A stretch of 64,000 nt of DNA from Comamonadaceae bacterium (GTDB taxonomy: Bacteria > Pseudomonadota > Gammaproteobacteria > Burkholderiales > Burkholderiaceae_C): the NCBI GenBank assembly GCA_947456305.1, contig CANGPN010000008.1, positions 1 through 64,000 of the forward strand, written 5' to 3'. Made by a program: the position numbers and the translations under genes. The notes beneath the pieces are model-generated. The model was not told the DNA's origin, ran no database searches, and saw only the letters and a list, made by a program, of their open reading frames with translations. Below, piece after piece: positions 40,065 through 51,208 of the stretch (the first letter of the stretch is position 1; every line of letters starts with the position of its first letter).

Positions 40065-40526
40065 ATGGACAACACACACGAAGTGCCTGAGGCTTTGGTG
40101 GATGAACTGGTGCAGGCGTTTGAGCAACTGCAAGCGACAGACATTGCGCGCATGGGCGACTGGTATGCCGACGATGCGCGTTTCAAAGACCCGTTCAAAG
40201 ACGTGCAAGGCTTGTCAGAGATTCAAGCGATTTTTCAGCACATGTTTGTCAGCTTGCAGCAACCCCGGTTTGTTGTGACCGCGCGCATCGTGCAAGGCAA
40301 CCAGTGTTTTTTGGTCTGGGATTTTTTGTTCCGCTTTAAAAGCATGCGGCGCGATGTGGAGCAATGCATACACGGCGGCTCGCACCTGGTGTTCGCGCTC
40401 AACCCTCAAGGTGAATGGCGGGTACAGTCTCACCGGGATTATTGGGACGCAGCCGAAGAACTGTATGAAAAACTGCCTTGGGTCGGCAGTTTGATGCGTT
40501 GGTTGAAAAAACGGGTCAACAGCTGA
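40065..40526 (+). CDS. NTF2-like (SnoaL) domain protein
   Basis: The 153-aa product fits the cone-shaped NTF2-like fold: an N-terminal helix pair EALVDELVQAFEQLQATDIARMGDWYADDARFKDPF, then a curved sheet with VQGLSEIQAIFQHMF and a C-terminal SHRDYWDAAEELYEKLPWVGSLMRWLKKR. Proteins of this type act as small isomerases, hydrolases or binding domains. It is the last gene of the operon; homologues occur beside Cfa/DUF1365 genes elsewhere. Specific role unknown. Confidence 0.82.
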   Translation: MDNTHEVPEALVDELVQAFEQLQATDIARMGDWYADDARFKDPFKDVQGLSEIQAIFQHMFVSLQQPRFVVTARIVQGNQCFLVWDFLFRFKSMRRDVEQCIHGGSHLVFALNPQGEWRVQSHRDYWDAAEELYEKLPWVGSLMRWLKKRVNS

Positions 40527-40579
40527 GGCTGATGGACTGCCTCAAATTTTGAGTGGCTGTTGATGAACGATGAAGCGGC

Positions 40580-41194
40580 TTAAACCGGTACGGTTTCCAT
40601 GAAGCTGCTGCGCTGCATCAGCTTGTCTTGTAGACGCTCTAAGTTGGGATAGTCGCTGCGCCAGGCGATGTGCGGATAACGGAAGTCCAGGTAGCCTAAA
40701 GCGCAACCGGTTGCAATATCGGCCAACGATAAATGAATGCCGTTGCACATGCTGTTGTCCCCCAGCGTGCGGGACATGACGGCCAGACTGTCGTACACCT
40801 TGCCGAGTTGACGATCTATCCATGCCTGGCTGCGCTGCGCTTCGCTGCGCCCGGCCCAATGGGCTTCCATTCTGGCGGAGATGGCTGCGTCGAGCAAACC
40901 GTCGGCCAGGGCTTCCCACACTTTTACCTCGGTGCGCTCGCGCCCGCCCTGGGGTATCAACTTACCCACCGGCGACAAGGTGTCCAGGTATTCAACGATG
41001 ACCCGCGAGTCGTATAAAGCTTCGCCGGTTTCGGTCAGCAGACACGGGACTTTGCCTAAGGGGTTGGATTGAGAGATGGTGGTGTCAGGTGCCCACACGT
41101 CTTCAAGCACGAACTGGTATTCCAGTTTTTTTTCGGCCATCACAATGCGCACCTTGCGCACATACGGGCTGGTTACAGCACCTAGCAATTTCAT
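40580..41194 (-). CDS. Glutathione S-transferase
   Basis: A 204-aa cytosolic GST. The thioredoxin-fold N-domain starts MKLLGAVTSPYVRKVRIVMAEK, with the Ser/Tyr active-site region in TSPYVRK, then NPLGKVPCLLTETGEALYDSRVIVEYL, the glutathione-binding loop. The C-domain is all helical with LSLADIATGCALGYLDFR. The start at 41194 fits the family; the frame extends upstream into the purB promoter. It is convergent with the lipid operon and divergent from purB. Confidence 0.92.
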   Translation of the reverse strand: MKLLGAVTSPYVRKVRIVMAEKKLEYQFVLEDVWAPDTTISQSNPLGKVPCLLTETGEALYDSRVIVEYLDTLSPVGKLIPQGGRERTEVKVWEALADGLLDAAISARMEAHWAGRSEAQRSQAWIDRQLGKVYDSLAVMSRTLGDNSMCNGIHLSLADIATGCALGYLDFRYPHIAWRSDYPNLERLQDKLMQRSSFMETVPV

Positions 41195-41272
41195 GGGGAC
41201 TCTGGTTTGTGGTTTTGTATCGATTTTATAGACAACGGCTGAACCTGCTGTCACCTTTCTCTTCCACCCTAA

Positions 41273-42703
<1,431 letters not shown>

Positions 42704-42712
42704 GCCATCAGG

Positions 42713-42730
42713 CCAGCTCTTGCAAGCTGG
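42713..42730 (+). terminator. Short hairpin after purB
   Basis: CCAGCT (42713-42718) and AGCTGG (42725-42730) can pair around a 6-nt loop, 9 nt past the purB stop. No T tract follows. It lies between convergent genes and may contribute to ending transcription. Confidence 0.3.
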
Positions 42731-42760
42731 GAAAAGCTTACTGAATGCATGTGTTGGTAT

Positions 42761-43198
42761 TTACTGACCGGTTATTGCTGAAGTGATGCCTTCAGCGGCT
42801 CGCTCTGAATAACGGTTAAAACGCCAGGACGAGCGCGACAAAGTGATGCGCCGCCACACATGGCGCTTGGCGCCTGGACTCATTTCGGTCCAATACTGCA
42901 CTTCTTCAAAGCTGCGGCCGCAGCCCTTGCAAATCGGGTCACCCTGGCTGGTCGAGCAAATCGCAATGCACGGTGTGTCCGGAGTGGTGTCGTACCAAGC
43001 ACGCCAGGCGGCGTAGGCCTTGGGCGGAAAACCTTGTTCCGCCGCTTCGTCCTGCTGGTGGTAAATCATCAAGGCATAAACCTCTGCCAATGCACGCAAC
43101 TCTGGCGCCAGCGTCACCCCGTCAGGGGAAGGCTTTAAAGCGCGCCAGTGGTTGATGGCCGCCTCAATGTCGGTGATATGAATGCTTTGCAAAGCCAT
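42761..43198 (-). CDS. DUF3717-DUF1289 fusion protein
   Basis: The 145-aa product joins two small domains. The N-terminal part, IHITDIEAAINHWRALKPS and the following helices, fits DUF3717; the C-terminal part TPDTPCIAICSTSQGDPICKGCGRSFEEVQYW is a DUF1289 domain with four cysteines in a probable metal-binding pattern. Function unknown. The gene lies just after the M48 protease on the same strand, 6 nt downstream. Confidence 0.8.
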   Translation of the reverse strand: MALQSIHITDIEAAINHWRALKPSPDGVTLAPELRALAEVYALMIYHQQDEAAEQGFPPKAYAAWRAWYDTTPDTPCIAICSTSQGDPICKGCGRSFEEVQYWTEMSPGAKRHVWRRITLSRSSWRFNRYSERAAEGITSAITGQ

Positions 43199-43204
43199 GG
43201 GGTG

Positions 43205-44752
43205 TCAGTGGTTGGGGTGCAATAACTCTCGGCGCCTGGCTTCCAGGCTGCGTAATCTTGCATCGATGATGGAGGCTTCCTGCTGACCGGCGAGGTCGAG
43301 CTTGCCTTTTTGGGTCAATTCACGCGCCAGTGACTGGGCGGCGCGCAAACGATCGATGGCAGCGACTTCGTCCAGACGCACGGCCTTGGCTTCGGCTTCG
43401 GCACGCAGAGCAGGCAAGGCCTGGCCGCGTTGCGCATAGGTAAAGGCCATCGCATCCCAAGCCAGCGGGTCTTTAGGATGGTCTGCCAACCACAATTGCA
43501 AGCGGTCAGCGGCCTGCTCCATCAATGCGGGTTGGCGGGTGGCAGCGCTGCAATGCATTTGCAATAGCAAGCCTGCCCGCGAAGTCTCGGCATCACTCAG
43601 GAACTTCAAACACTGGTCGTACATGCCTTGGCTGCGCGCGGTGTCTGCGGCCAGCCAGCGGACAGCACGCAAACCGTCCGGATAATTCGCCGTCAGGTTC
43701 AATAAACGGTTTAAAGCCTGTTCGGCTTTATCGTTTTGTTTTTGCTCGGAATAGGCTATGACGGCGGCATACAGCAAACCGGCTTGCTGTTCCGGCGATT
43801 TGACGTCGGTTTGTTTTTCATAGGCCAGCACCAGTTCTTGTATTTCCTCGGCGCGCTTGCTCATGAGCGCGCGCGCGCGCGCCGACATCAGCGCATGCGC
43901 CATGGACAGAGGTGGCGGTTTAACCTCAACCGCATCCAGACCCATGCGCGACTGCATATCGCCTATGCGCTCGGTGGTCAGCGGGTGGGTACGTAAATAA
44001 GGATAACCCCCGCTGTCGTTCAAGCGTGAAGCCAGCGCCAGTTTTTGAAACATACTGACCACGCCCCGCGGCTCAAAGCCGGCATTGGTCATGACGGCAT
44101 AGCCCAAGCGGTCGGCTTCTCGCTCCATGTCACGTGAAAAATTCAACTGTCCCTGGGCTGCAGAGGCAGTGCCTCCCATGATCATGGCGTTGGCGGCATC
44201 CGGGCTTTTGCTGGCGGCCAGCACCCCCAGCAAAATACTGGCCACCATGAACGGCGTCTGCCTGCCCTGGCTGTCTTGCATGCGGGCGATATGTCGCTGT
44301 GTGACATGGCTTAATTCGTGTCCCATGACGGCAGCCAACTCGTCGCGGCTGGTGACCACGGAAATCAACCCCAGATGTACGCCCATATAACCACCCGGCA
44401 GCGCAAACGCATTCACCGAGCGCTCGCGCACCAGAAACAAATTCCAGCTGAAACTTTCATCGAGTTCGGGCGTCAGGTTGCCGAGTTGCCTGGCCGAAAT
44501 TCGCAAAGGCAGCCAAATGGTCTGCAAATAATCTCCCAACACCGGGTCATCCAGGTAGTCCGGGTCGGGCATGATTTGACGCATGATGGATTCGCCCAGC
44601 TTGCGTTCCTGGGGCACGCTCATGCTGTTGCCGTCGCCGATATGCGGCAATCTCAAGGGCTGGGCGGTTGCCTGCGCCAACGCTGCGCCTACTGTCAGAG
44701 ACAGCAACAGCAGACCAGAAAGGGAACGAGGGCGACTAATCAAGTTTTTCAA
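43205..44752 (-). CDS. Periplasmic M48 metalloprotease with TPR region (BepA-like)
   Basis: The 515-aa product has a signal peptide ending near GAALAQA, an M48 peptidase domain with the zinc motif HELSH at 145-149 and a third ligand in SRDMEREADRLGYAVM, and a long helical C-terminal part with TPR-like repeats. This is the layout of BepA, which helps assemble or degrade outer-membrane proteins such as LptD. The gene is divergent from moaC, and its stop lies 6 nt before the DUF3717 gene. Confidence 0.9.
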   Translation of the reverse strand: MKNLISRPRSLSGLLLLSLTVGAALAQATAQPLRLPHIGDGNSMSVPQERKLGESIMRQIMPDPDYLDDPVLGDYLQTIWLPLRISARQLGNLTPELDESFSWNLFLVRERSVNAFALPGGYMGVHLGLISVVTSRDELAAVMGHELSHVTQRHIARMQDSQGRQTPFMVASILLGVLAASKSPDAANAMIMGGTASAAQGQLNFSRDMEREADRLGYAVMTNAGFEPRGVVSMFQKLALASRLNDSGGYPYLRTHPLTTERIGDMQSRMGLDAVEVKPPPLSMAHALMSARARALMSKRAEEIQELVLAYEKQTDVKSPEQQAGLLYAAVIAYSEQKQNDKAEQALNRLLNLTANYPDGLRAVRWLAADTARSQGMYDQCLKFLSDAETSRAGLLLQMHCSAATRQPALMEQAADRLQLWLADHPKDPLAWDAMAFTYAQRGQALPALRAEAEAKAVRLDEVAAIDRLRAAQSLARELTQKGKLDLAGQQEASIIDARLRSLEARRRELLHPNH

Positions 44753-44853
44753 AATGGCTATGCAAAACCGTATGATCGGAAAAGTATGTTACCCCTGCGG
44801 CTCTAGGCGCGATGCCGCCGCTGATTTCAAGCTTTTACCCACCAGGTTTTTAC

Positions 44854-45327
44854 ATGTCTCTTACCCATTTTGACGCCCAAGGTCAGGCCCACATGGTCGA
44901 TGTCGGTCCCAAGACCAGCACCCACAGGATCGCCATTGCCGCCGGAGAAATCACCATGCTGCCGTCCACGCTGGCCTTGATTGAAGCCGGTACGGCCAAA
45001 AAAGGCGACGTCATTGGCATTGCGCGAATCGCAGGCATACAGGCGGCGAAAAAAACATCTGATCTGATTCCCTTGTGCCATCCGCTGGCATTGACCCGCG
45101 TGGCAGTGGATTTCTCCACCCACCACGACCCTTCGCGCGTCAGTTGCACCGCCACCGTGGAAACCCACGGCCAGACCGGCGTGGAAATGGAAGCCTTAAC
45201 TGCCGTGCAAGTGGCCTTGCTGACTATTTATGACATGTGCAAAGCCGTGGACCGGGGCATGACCATCAACGGTGTGAAATTGATGGAGAAGCATGGCGGT
45301 AAGAGCGGGAGTTTTGTGGCGGAGTAA
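44854..45327 (+). CDS. moaC: Cyclic pyranopterin monophosphate synthase
   Basis: MoaC converts 3',8-cyclo-GTP to cyclic pyranopterin monophosphate, the first precursor of molybdenum cofactor. The 157-aa product has [18 protein letters not shown], the [13 protein letters not shown] motif, [14 protein letters not shown], and [26 protein letters not shown], holding the conserved Lys, His and Asp residues. The ATG at 44854 fits the usual length; a longer frame begins 14 codons upstream. No other moa genes lie nearby. Confidence 0.96.
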   Translation: MSLTHFDAQGQAHMVDVGPKTSTHRIAIAAGEITMLPSTLALIEAGTAKKGDVIGIARIAGIQAAKKTSDLIPLCHPLALTRVAVDFSTHHDPSRVSCTATVETHGQTGVEMEALTAVQVALLTIYDMCKAVDRGMTINGVKLMEKHGGKSGSFVAE

Positions 45328-45345
45328 AAGCCCCGCTCTTTCTTC

Positions 45346-45858
45346 TTAACGGCACTCAGACGGCGCGTACTTGGCTTCCAGCGTTGGCGCCGCTGCCAGC
45401 GTGATACCTGTCGGTGCAGCAGCACCTTTCGCCATGCAGCGCCAAGCCACCGCAGCCTGGTCGGGCACGCTGAAATCGGCAGTGGCATCAGGCAAAGCAG
45501 CGGCAGCGGCCATGGTCCCGGTAAATGGCACCAGCAACAAGGTGCCGTTGCCTGCGTTTTTTTGCGTGGTGATGGTGATCACTCCGGTTGCCGAGCTGAT
45601 GGACATGCTTTTGATATTGGTTGTCGCAGCCGGGGAGGCATAACCGGATGCGTAACCGTTTGTCGACGATGTGCCGCTGTTAAACACGTCTTGCACTTGC
45701 GTTTTGGCCACACCAGCCAAACTCAGACCTTCGCTGACTCGGGCCCTGACGCTGTAGTCCTGGTAGGCCGGCACCGCCAGCGAAGCCAATATGCCGATGA
45801 TGGCCACCACCACCATCAGCTCTATCAATGTGAATCCGTTTTGCTTGCTTTTACGCAT
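45346..45858 (-). CDS. pilA: Type IV major pilin-like protein
   Basis: A 170-aa type IVa prepilin. It has a short 8-residue basic leader MRKSKQNG, then the processing site before [24 protein letters not shown], with the conserved Glu at position 5 of the mature protein. The C-terminal disulfide loop is represented by Cys in VAWRCMAKG and SECR. AGGAG lies 5 nt before the ATG. It stands alone, convergent with moaC, away from other pil genes. Confidence 0.92.
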   Translation of the reverse strand: MRKSKQNGFTLIELMVVVAIIGILASLAVPAYQDYSVRARVSEGLSLAGVAKTQVQDVFNSGTSSTNGYASGYASPAATTNIKSMSISSATGVITITTQKNAGNGTLLLVPFTGTMAAAAALPDATADFSVPDQAAVAWRCMAKGAAAPTGITLAAAPTLEAKYAPSECR

Positions 45859-46102
45859 GATTGCTCCTATCTGTAAGGGGAGCTGAGATTGTTGGAACAG
45901 GCGGGATCTGTCTGTGAAAGTCCGGCTGACTTTTTGGGTAATAGCTGCATAAGCCAATAGCTCTTCAGGGCTTGTGCGCGTTGAAAATCAATCCAACGCA
46001 TCTTGAAAACACCTGCAGCCTAAGCTCAGCTGAAAACTGCTATTCTGCTCATCGGGTCCTGGGCTGTCACCAGCCTGGCAGAACCTTAGCCATTCGTATC
46101 GG

Positions 46103-46996
46103 TTACAGCAGGGCCTTGAGCAGCTTGCCCATTTCAGATGGATTGCGTGTGACTTTGAAACCGCACTCTTCCATGACGGCGAGTTTGGCTTCTGCGGTGT
46201 CAGCGCCACCGCTGATCAAAGCACCGGCGTGGCCCATGCGCTTGCCTGCAGGCGCTGTGACACCGGCGATGAAACCGACGATGGGTTTTTTCATGTTCGC
46301 TTTGCACCAGCGTGCGGCTTCGGCTTCGTCGGGTCCGCCGATTTCACCAATCATGATGACGGCATCGGTGTCGGGATCGTCGTTGAATGCGCGCATCACA
46401 TCGATGTGTTTCAAGCCGTTGATCGGGTCGCCGCCGATACCCACAGCGCTGGATTGGCCCAGACCGATTTCGGTCAATTGCGCCACTGCTTCATAAGTGA
46501 GCGTGCCGGAGCGTGAGACCACGCCGATGCGGCCTTTGCGGTGGATGTGGCCGGGCATGATGCCGATTTTGATTTCATCGGGCGTGATCAGGCCAGGGCA
46601 ATTGGGGCCGAGCAGCAGCGTGCGTTTGCCGCCTGCGGCTTCTTTGGCTTTCATGCGGTTGCGCACCATCAGCATGTCGCGCACAGGAATGCCTTCGGTG
46701 ATGCAAATGGCCAAATCCAAATCGGCTTCCACCGCTTCCCAAATGGCATCGGCTGCACCGGCGGGTGGCACGTAAATCACGGAGACTGTCGCGCCGGTTT
46801 CATGTGCGGCTTCTTTGACGGACGCGTAAATCGGGATATTGAAAATCGATTCACCGGCTTTTTTCGGGTTCACGCCGGCCACAAAACAGTTTTTTCCGTT
46901 GGCGTATTCCTGGCATTTCTCGGTATGGAATTGACCGGTTTTGCCGGTGATACCTTGGGTAATGACCTTGGTGTCTTTGTTGATGAAGATGGACAT
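46103..46996 (-). CDS. sucD: Succinyl-CoA synthetase alpha subunit
   Basis: The alpha subunit of the TCA-cycle enzyme that interconverts succinyl-CoA and succinate with nucleotide phosphorylation. The 297-aa product has the CoA-binding GITGKTGQFHTEKCQEYANG, and the active-site His in RMGHAGALISGGADTAEAK (about residue 256), which is phosphorylated. It lies 101 nt downstream of sucC. Confidence 0.97.
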   Translation of the reverse strand: MSIFINKDTKVITQGITGKTGQFHTEKCQEYANGKNCFVAGVNPKKAGESIFNIPIYASVKEAAHETGATVSVIYVPPAGAADAIWEAVEADLDLAICITEGIPVRDMLMVRNRMKAKEAAGGKRTLLLGPNCPGLITPDEIKIGIMPGHIHRKGRIGVVSRSGTLTYEAVAQLTEIGLGQSSAVGIGGDPINGLKHIDVMRAFNDDPDTDAVIMIGEIGGPDEAEAARWCKANMKKPIVGFIAGVTAPAGKRMGHAGALISGGADTAEAKLAVMEECGFKVTRNPSEMGKLLKALL

Positions 46997-47097
46997 TTTC
47001 CGAATCCTTTTGATGTTTCAAGCAATGCGCTTGGCGACAGGTTCAATTTTTTTTCGCAACTGAAGTACATCTTCAGCAACGAGTTGGCAGATGTGGT

Positions 47098-48258
47098 TCA
47101 GTGCAACGCGGCAACCACTTTTTGTGCGGCCTCTGCCATGGTGTCGGCACTGATGATGGGCAAGCCGGATTCGGCCAGCATTTTCTTGCCCAGGTCTTCG
47201 TTGGTGCCTTTCATGCGCACCACCAATGGCACTTTCAAATTCACTGCTTTGCAAGCAGTGATCACGCCATGGGCAATGGTGTCGCATTTCATGATGCCGC
47301 CGAAGATGTTGACCAGAATGGCCTCGACCTTGGGGTTTTTCAACATGATCTTGAACGCTTCGGTGACTTTCTCAGGTGTGGCACCGCCGCCTACGTCAAG
47401 GAAGTTGGCAGGCTCTGCGCCGAACAATTTGATGGTGTCCATAGTGGCCATGGCCAAGCCTGCGCCGTTGACCAAGCAACCAATATTGCCGTCCAGACTG
47501 ATGTAGGCCAAATCAAATTTCGAGGCTTCAATTTCAGCCGGATCTTCTTCGTCCAAGTCACGGTAAGCCACGATTTCAGGGTGGCGGAACAAGGCGTTGG
47601 CATCAAAGTTGAACTTGGCGTCCAACGCCATGATGTTGCCTTTGCTGTCGCGGTTCAGCGGGTTGATTTCCACCAGCGATGCGTCGGTGTCCATGTAACA
47701 AGTGAACAGTTTTTTGAACACATCCACGGCTTGTGCGGTGGAATCAGCAGGAATGCCCACCGCATCTGCGATTTTTTTCGCTTGCGCGTCGCCAAGGCCG
47801 GTCAGTGGGTCAATCAATTCGGTGATGATTTTTTCGGGTGTGTCATGCGCGACTTGTTCGATGTCCATGCCGCCTTCGCTGGAAGCGATGAATGCAATTT
47901 TTTGTGAGGCACGGTCGGTGACGACGGACACGTAATATTCTTTTTGAATGTCTGCGCCGTCTTCTATGTATAAACGGCGGACTTTTTGGCCCATTGCGCC
48001 GGTTTGGTGGGTCACCAGTTGCATGCCCAGAATTTCTCCGGCCAAGCGTTTCACATCTTCAATGCTTTTAGCGACTTTGACGCCGCCGCCTTTGCCGCGT
48101 CCGCCTGCGTGAATCTGGGCTTTGACCACCCAGACCGGACCGCCAAGTTTTTGTGCGGCTTCCACCGCCTCTTGCACAGAAAACGCAGCAATGCCGCGCG
48201 GCACGGGTACGGCAAACTGGCGCAAGATTTCCTTGCCCTGGTATTCGTGAATTTTCAT
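47098..48258 (-). CDS. sucC: Succinyl-CoA synthetase beta subunit
   Basis: The beta, ATP-grasp subunit. The 386-aa product begins [22 protein letters not shown], has the nucleotide-binding [18 protein letters not shown] and the C-terminal [32 protein letters not shown] that contacts CoA and the alpha subunit. The ATG at 48258 matches the family; the frame extends 34 codons upstream without family similarity. It is upstream of sucD. Confidence 0.97.
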   Translation of the reverse strand: MKIHEYQGKEILRQFAVPVPRGIAAFSVQEAVEAAQKLGGPVWVVKAQIHAGGRGKGGGVKVAKSIEDVKRLAGEILGMQLVTHQTGAMGQKVRRLYIEDGADIQKEYYVSVVTDRASQKIAFIASSEGGMDIEQVAHDTPEKIITELIDPLTGLGDAQAKKIADAVGIPADSTAQAVDVFKKLFTCYMDTDASLVEINPLNRDSKGNIMALDAKFNFDANALFRHPEIVAYRDLDEEDPAEIEASKFDLAYISLDGNIGCLVNGAGLAMATMDTIKLFGAEPANFLDVGGGATPEKVTEAFKIMLKNPKVEAILVNIFGGIMKCDTIAHGVITACKAVNLKVPLVVRMKGTNEDLGKKMLAESGLPIISADTMAEAAQKVVAALH

Positions 48259-48474
48259 GAGAACTCGCTTTCTATCCGGCAGTGGCCGCCGTGGCGGACC
48301 TGTATGCAAGCCCGTAGCGGGCTGAACTGGCACGAAATGTATCATGCTGCATTGCATCATCGTGCTTGTGAGCTGTCAGTTGTTTGTCATGTAGTTGACA
48401 AGCATTTCGGGCCTTTTGACCGCTTGTGCCCGGCCCGATCCACTCATTTCTTTGTCTTTACTGAAAAGCTTTTT

Positions 48475-49401
48475 ATGCACACCATTTTTATTGACGGCGA
48501 AGCAGGCACCACCGGTTTACAGATCCGCGAACGCCTGACCTTGCTGCCAACGGTTTCCCTGCTCAGCATAGACCCTTCTGAACGCAAAAACACCGAGGCT
48601 AAACGCGCATTGATGGCGCAGGCCGAGTTGGTGGTGTTGTGTTTGCATGACGACGCGGCCCGTGAATCTTTGGCCATGATTGACAGCTTGTCCGGGCACC
48701 AACCTCGCATCGTGGATGCATCCACCGCCCACCGCACCGATCCCGCCTGGGTGTACGGTTTTGCTGAACTCTGTGCGGGTCAAGCTCAAACGATTTCGAC
48801 CGCCACACGTGTGGCGAATCCGGGTTGCTATGCCACCGGCGCGATTGCATTGATCCGGCCATTGGTTGATGCCGGTCTGATTCCCGCCGATTTCCCACTG
48901 TCGCTGCCGTCGGTCAGCGGCTATTCAGGCGGCGGTCGCGCCATGATCGAGGCCTATGAATCGGGTCAAGCCCCTTTGTTTGAGGCTTACGCGCTGGGTT
49001 TAGCGCACAAACATATTCCGGAGATCATGCATTGCACCGGTTTGACCACTCGGCCATTGTTTGTGCCCAGTGTCGGCAATTTCAAACAAGGCATGATTGT
49101 GCAAATACCTGTGCATTTGTCTTCGCTGCCCGGCAAGGTGAGCTCGCGCGATTTGCATGAGGCCTTGGCTGCGCATTACGCCAAAACCAATGATGCACAC
49201 GACCCTTGTGTGCACGTGCTGCCACCGACTGAAGACCTGAAGTTGGATGCCACTGCAATGAATGACACCAACCACATGGAGTTGCGCGTGTTTGCCAATG
49301 AGGCGCACGGGCACGCGGTGTTGATGGCGCGTCTGGATAACTTGGGCAAAGGTGCCAGCGGTGCAGCGGTGCAAAACATCCGCTTGATGCTGCAAGCCTG
49401 A
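48475..49401 (+). CDS. argC: N-acetyl-gamma-glutamyl-phosphate reductase, type 2
   Basis: Third step of arginine synthesis: reduces N-acetylglutamyl phosphate to the semialdehyde. The 308-aa product is the shorter type-2 ArgC. It starts with the cofactor motif [16 protein letters not shown] and has the catalytic Cys118 in [12 protein letters not shown] and the [15 protein letters not shown] loop. The ATG at 48475 fits; upstream frame lies in the sucC promoter region. Its 3' end is 5 nt from the recX stop (convergent). Confidence 0.95.
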   Translation: MHTIFIDGEAGTTGLQIRERLTLLPTVSLLSIDPSERKNTEAKRALMAQAELVVLCLHDDAARESLAMIDSLSGHQPRIVDASTAHRTDPAWVYGFAELCAGQAQTISTATRVANPGCYATGAIALIRPLVDAGLIPADFPLSLPSVSGYSGGGRAMIEAYESGQAPLFEAYALGLAHKHIPEIMHCTGLTTRPLFVPSVGNFKQGMIVQIPVHLSSLPGKVSSRDLHEALAAHYAKTNDAHDPCVHVLPPTEDLKLDATAMNDTNHMELRVFANEAHGHAVLMARLDNLGKGASGAAVQNIRLMLQA

Positions 49402-49406
49402 TTTTT

Positions 49407-49925
49407 TTAAACGTCCTCTTCACCCAAACCCGACACCACCTGTCGCACCACATCACTGGAGAAACCGCGCGTTGCCAAAAACCGGGCCTGCCGGTTTCGG
49501 TTAGCAGCGTCATTGGCCACTTGACCAAATTTTTTCAGCCATATGGCTTGCGCCCGCGCCAGTTCGGTGGCTTTCAAGCCGGCCATGGTGTCCGCCACCA
49601 CTTCTGGCGACAGACCTTTGGCTTGCAATTCCTGGCGCATGCGCATGCCGCCCAATTTGCCTGCACGACGGTTGACCAGCGTTTCCGCCACCCGGGTGTC
49701 GTCCACCAATCCTCTGGCTTGTAACTGGTCCAAGGCCTGCGCCAGATCCTCGGGGCTTTGCCCCTCGGCGATGAGTTTTTCCTGCAAGGCCTGGCGCGAG
49801 TATTCACGTTGCGCCAATAAGCTGACAGCGCGGGCCTTGGGCGATGCTTGCAACGGTGTCTGCGCTTTTGGCTCAGACACTTTGCCGCTGGCACCGCCCT
49901 GGATCAGTTGAAACACTTGACTCAC
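49407..49925 (-). CDS. recX: RecA regulator RecX
   Basis: RecX binds RecA filaments and limits their activity. The 172-aa product shows three-helix repeats typical of Rec[22 protein letters not shown], the [20 protein letters not shown] motif, and [28 protein letters not shown]. The GTG start overlaps the recA TGA stop (GTGA), so it is translationally coupled to recA and induced with it. Confidence 0.93.
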   Translation of the reverse strand: MSQVFQLIQGGASGKVSEPKAQTPLQASPKARAVSLLAQREYSRQALQEKLIAEGQSPEDLAQALDQLQARGLVDDTRVAETLVNRRAGKLGGMRMRQELQAKGLSPEVVADTMAGLKATELARAQAIWLKKFGQVANDAANRNRQARFLATRGFSSDVVRQVVSGLGEEDV

Positions 49926-50983
49926 TTGACGGCTTGCAGTTTGGTTTCTTCCACCTCAGCCGCCAGCAACGGAATATTGAGCGATTCGCGCACTTTGTTT
50001 TCAATCTCGAAAGCCAACTCGGGGTTCTCGCGCAAAAACTCGCGGGAGTTGTCCCGGCCTTGGCCGATTTTTTCGCCTTTGTAGGCATACCATGCGCCGG
50101 ACTTATCGACGATTTTGGCGATCACACCCATGTCGATGATTTCGCCGTGGCGGCTGATGCCCTCACCAAACAAGATGTCGAACTCGGCGGTTTTGAACGG
50201 CGGCGCGACTTTGTTTTTCACCACTTTGACTTTGGTTTCGTTGCCGATGGACTCTTCGCCTTTTTTGATGGTGCCGGTGCGGCGAATGTCCAAGCGAACT
50301 GAGGCGTAGAACTTGAGTGCGTTACCGCCGGTGGTGGTTTCGGGTGAGCCGAACATGACTCCGATCTTCATGCGGATTTGGTTGATGAAGATGACGGTGC
50401 AATTGGTTTTCTTGATGTGCGCAGTGAGTTTGCGCAGCGCTTGGCTCATGAGGCGGGCTTGCAAACCGGGCAATGAATCGCCCATTTCACCTTCCAGCTC
50501 GGCCTTGGGCGTGAGCGCCGCCACTGAGTCGATAACGATCAAGTCGACCGCGCCGGAGCGCACCAGACTGTCGACAATTTCCAGCGCCTGCTCGCCGGTG
50601 TCAGGCTGGCTGATGAGCAAGTCTTGCAAATTCACACCGAGTTTTTGTGCGTATTGCACGTCCAGCGCATGCTCGGCATCGACAAAGGCGCAAGTGCCGG
50701 CCATTTTTTGCATTTCGGCAATGACTTGCAATGTCAGCGTGGTTTTGCCGGAAGACTCAGGACCGTAAATTTCGATGACACGACCGCGCGGCAGACCGCC
50801 CACGCCCAAAGCCACGTCCAAACCCAGAGAACCGGTGGACACGACTTGAATGTCTTCGATGACCTCGCCTTCGCCCAAGCGCATGATGGTGCCCTTGCCG
50901 AACTGCTTTTCGATTTGCGCCAAGGCGGCTTGCAGGGCTTTGGCTTTTTCTCCGGCGGCGGCGATGCTTTTGACGTTGTCCAT
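49922..50983 (-). CDS. recA: Recombinase RecA
   Basis: The strand-exchange protein and SOS co-protease. The 353-aa product has Walker [10 protein letters not shown] at 74-82, the [14 protein letters not shown] signature, and the C-terminal acidic region. AAAGGAG lies 6 nt before the ATG at 50983. A LexA box lies 45 nt upstream, so it is SOS-controlled. It forms an operon with recX. Confidence 0.98.
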   Translation of the reverse strand: MDNVKSIAAAGEKAKALQAALAQIEKQFGKGTIMRLGEGEVIEDIQVVSTGSLGLDVALGVGGLPRGRVIEIYGPESSGKTTLTLQVIAEMQKMAGTCAFVDAEHALDVQYAQKLGVNLQDLLISQPDTGEQALEIVDSLVRSGAVDLIVIDSVAALTPKAELEGEMGDSLPGLQARLMSQALRKLTAHIKKTNCTVIFINQIRMKIGVMFGSPETTTGGNALKFYASVRLDIRRTGTIKKGEESIGNETKVKVVKNKVAPPFKTAEFDILFGEGISRHGEIIDMGVIAKIVDKSGAWYAYKGEKIGQGRDNSREFLRENPELAFEIENKVRESLNIPLLAAEVEETKLQAVK

Positions 50984-51027
50984 GGAAAACTCCTTTGATG
51001 TCAATGGTTTGGAAGATTTACACCGGA

Positions 51028-51043
51028 CTGTGTCGAAACACAG
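51028..51043. promoter_or_regulatory. LexA (SOS) box upstream of recA
   Basis: The 16-bp palindrome CTGT-GTCGAAAC-ACAG matches the betaproteobacterial and gammaproteobacterial LexA half-sites exactly. It lies 45 bp from the recA start, where it can block the recA promoter. It would be relieved after DNA damage. Confidence 0.85.
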
Positions 51044-51125
51044 ACTGGATGCATGAACAGTACTTTATCTGCGTTATTAAAACTTGTAAACAGTTTATTT
51101 AGTCAGTTTACCTTACTATATGAAC

Positions 51126-51160
51126 ATGGATTTCAACCTGCTTTCTTCCGCCATAGACTG
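51126..51160 (+). pseudogene. 5' fragment of interrupted MarR-family gene
   Basis: The first 11 codons plus two bases of a MarR-family gene. They read MDFNLLSSAID and match the N-terminus of the intact copy at 57,594 (MDFNLLPSALD). The sequence stops at GACTG, where the Tn7-like element begins. The gene continues at 63,131 after the element; joining 51,160 to 63,131 restores the frame as DWRQSHLGRLLGH. It is divergent from recA and probably shared the promoter interval 51,044-51,125. Confidence 0.88.
51156..51160. repeat. Target-site duplication, left copy (GACTG)
   Basis: GACTG directly precedes the left end of the element and recurs at 63,126-63,130 directly after the right end. Tn7-family elements make 5-bp duplications. 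Only one copy is needed to restore the marR reading frame. Confidence 0.88.
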
Positions 51161-51208
51161 TGCTGAAAGTCATTCAAGTTTGTATTTTGAGTCACTCAAA
51201 TTTGTATT
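51161..51208. repeat. Left transposon end with two TnsB-type repeats
   Basis: The terminal inverted repeat starts at 51,161 (TGCTGAAA...AAGTTTGT). Two 20-bp repeats lie in it, at 51,167-51,186 and 51,189-51,208, 22 bp apart; read on the minus strand both begin AATACAAA and contain TTGA.TGA. They match four similar sites at the right end in the opposite orientation. Confidence 0.8.
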
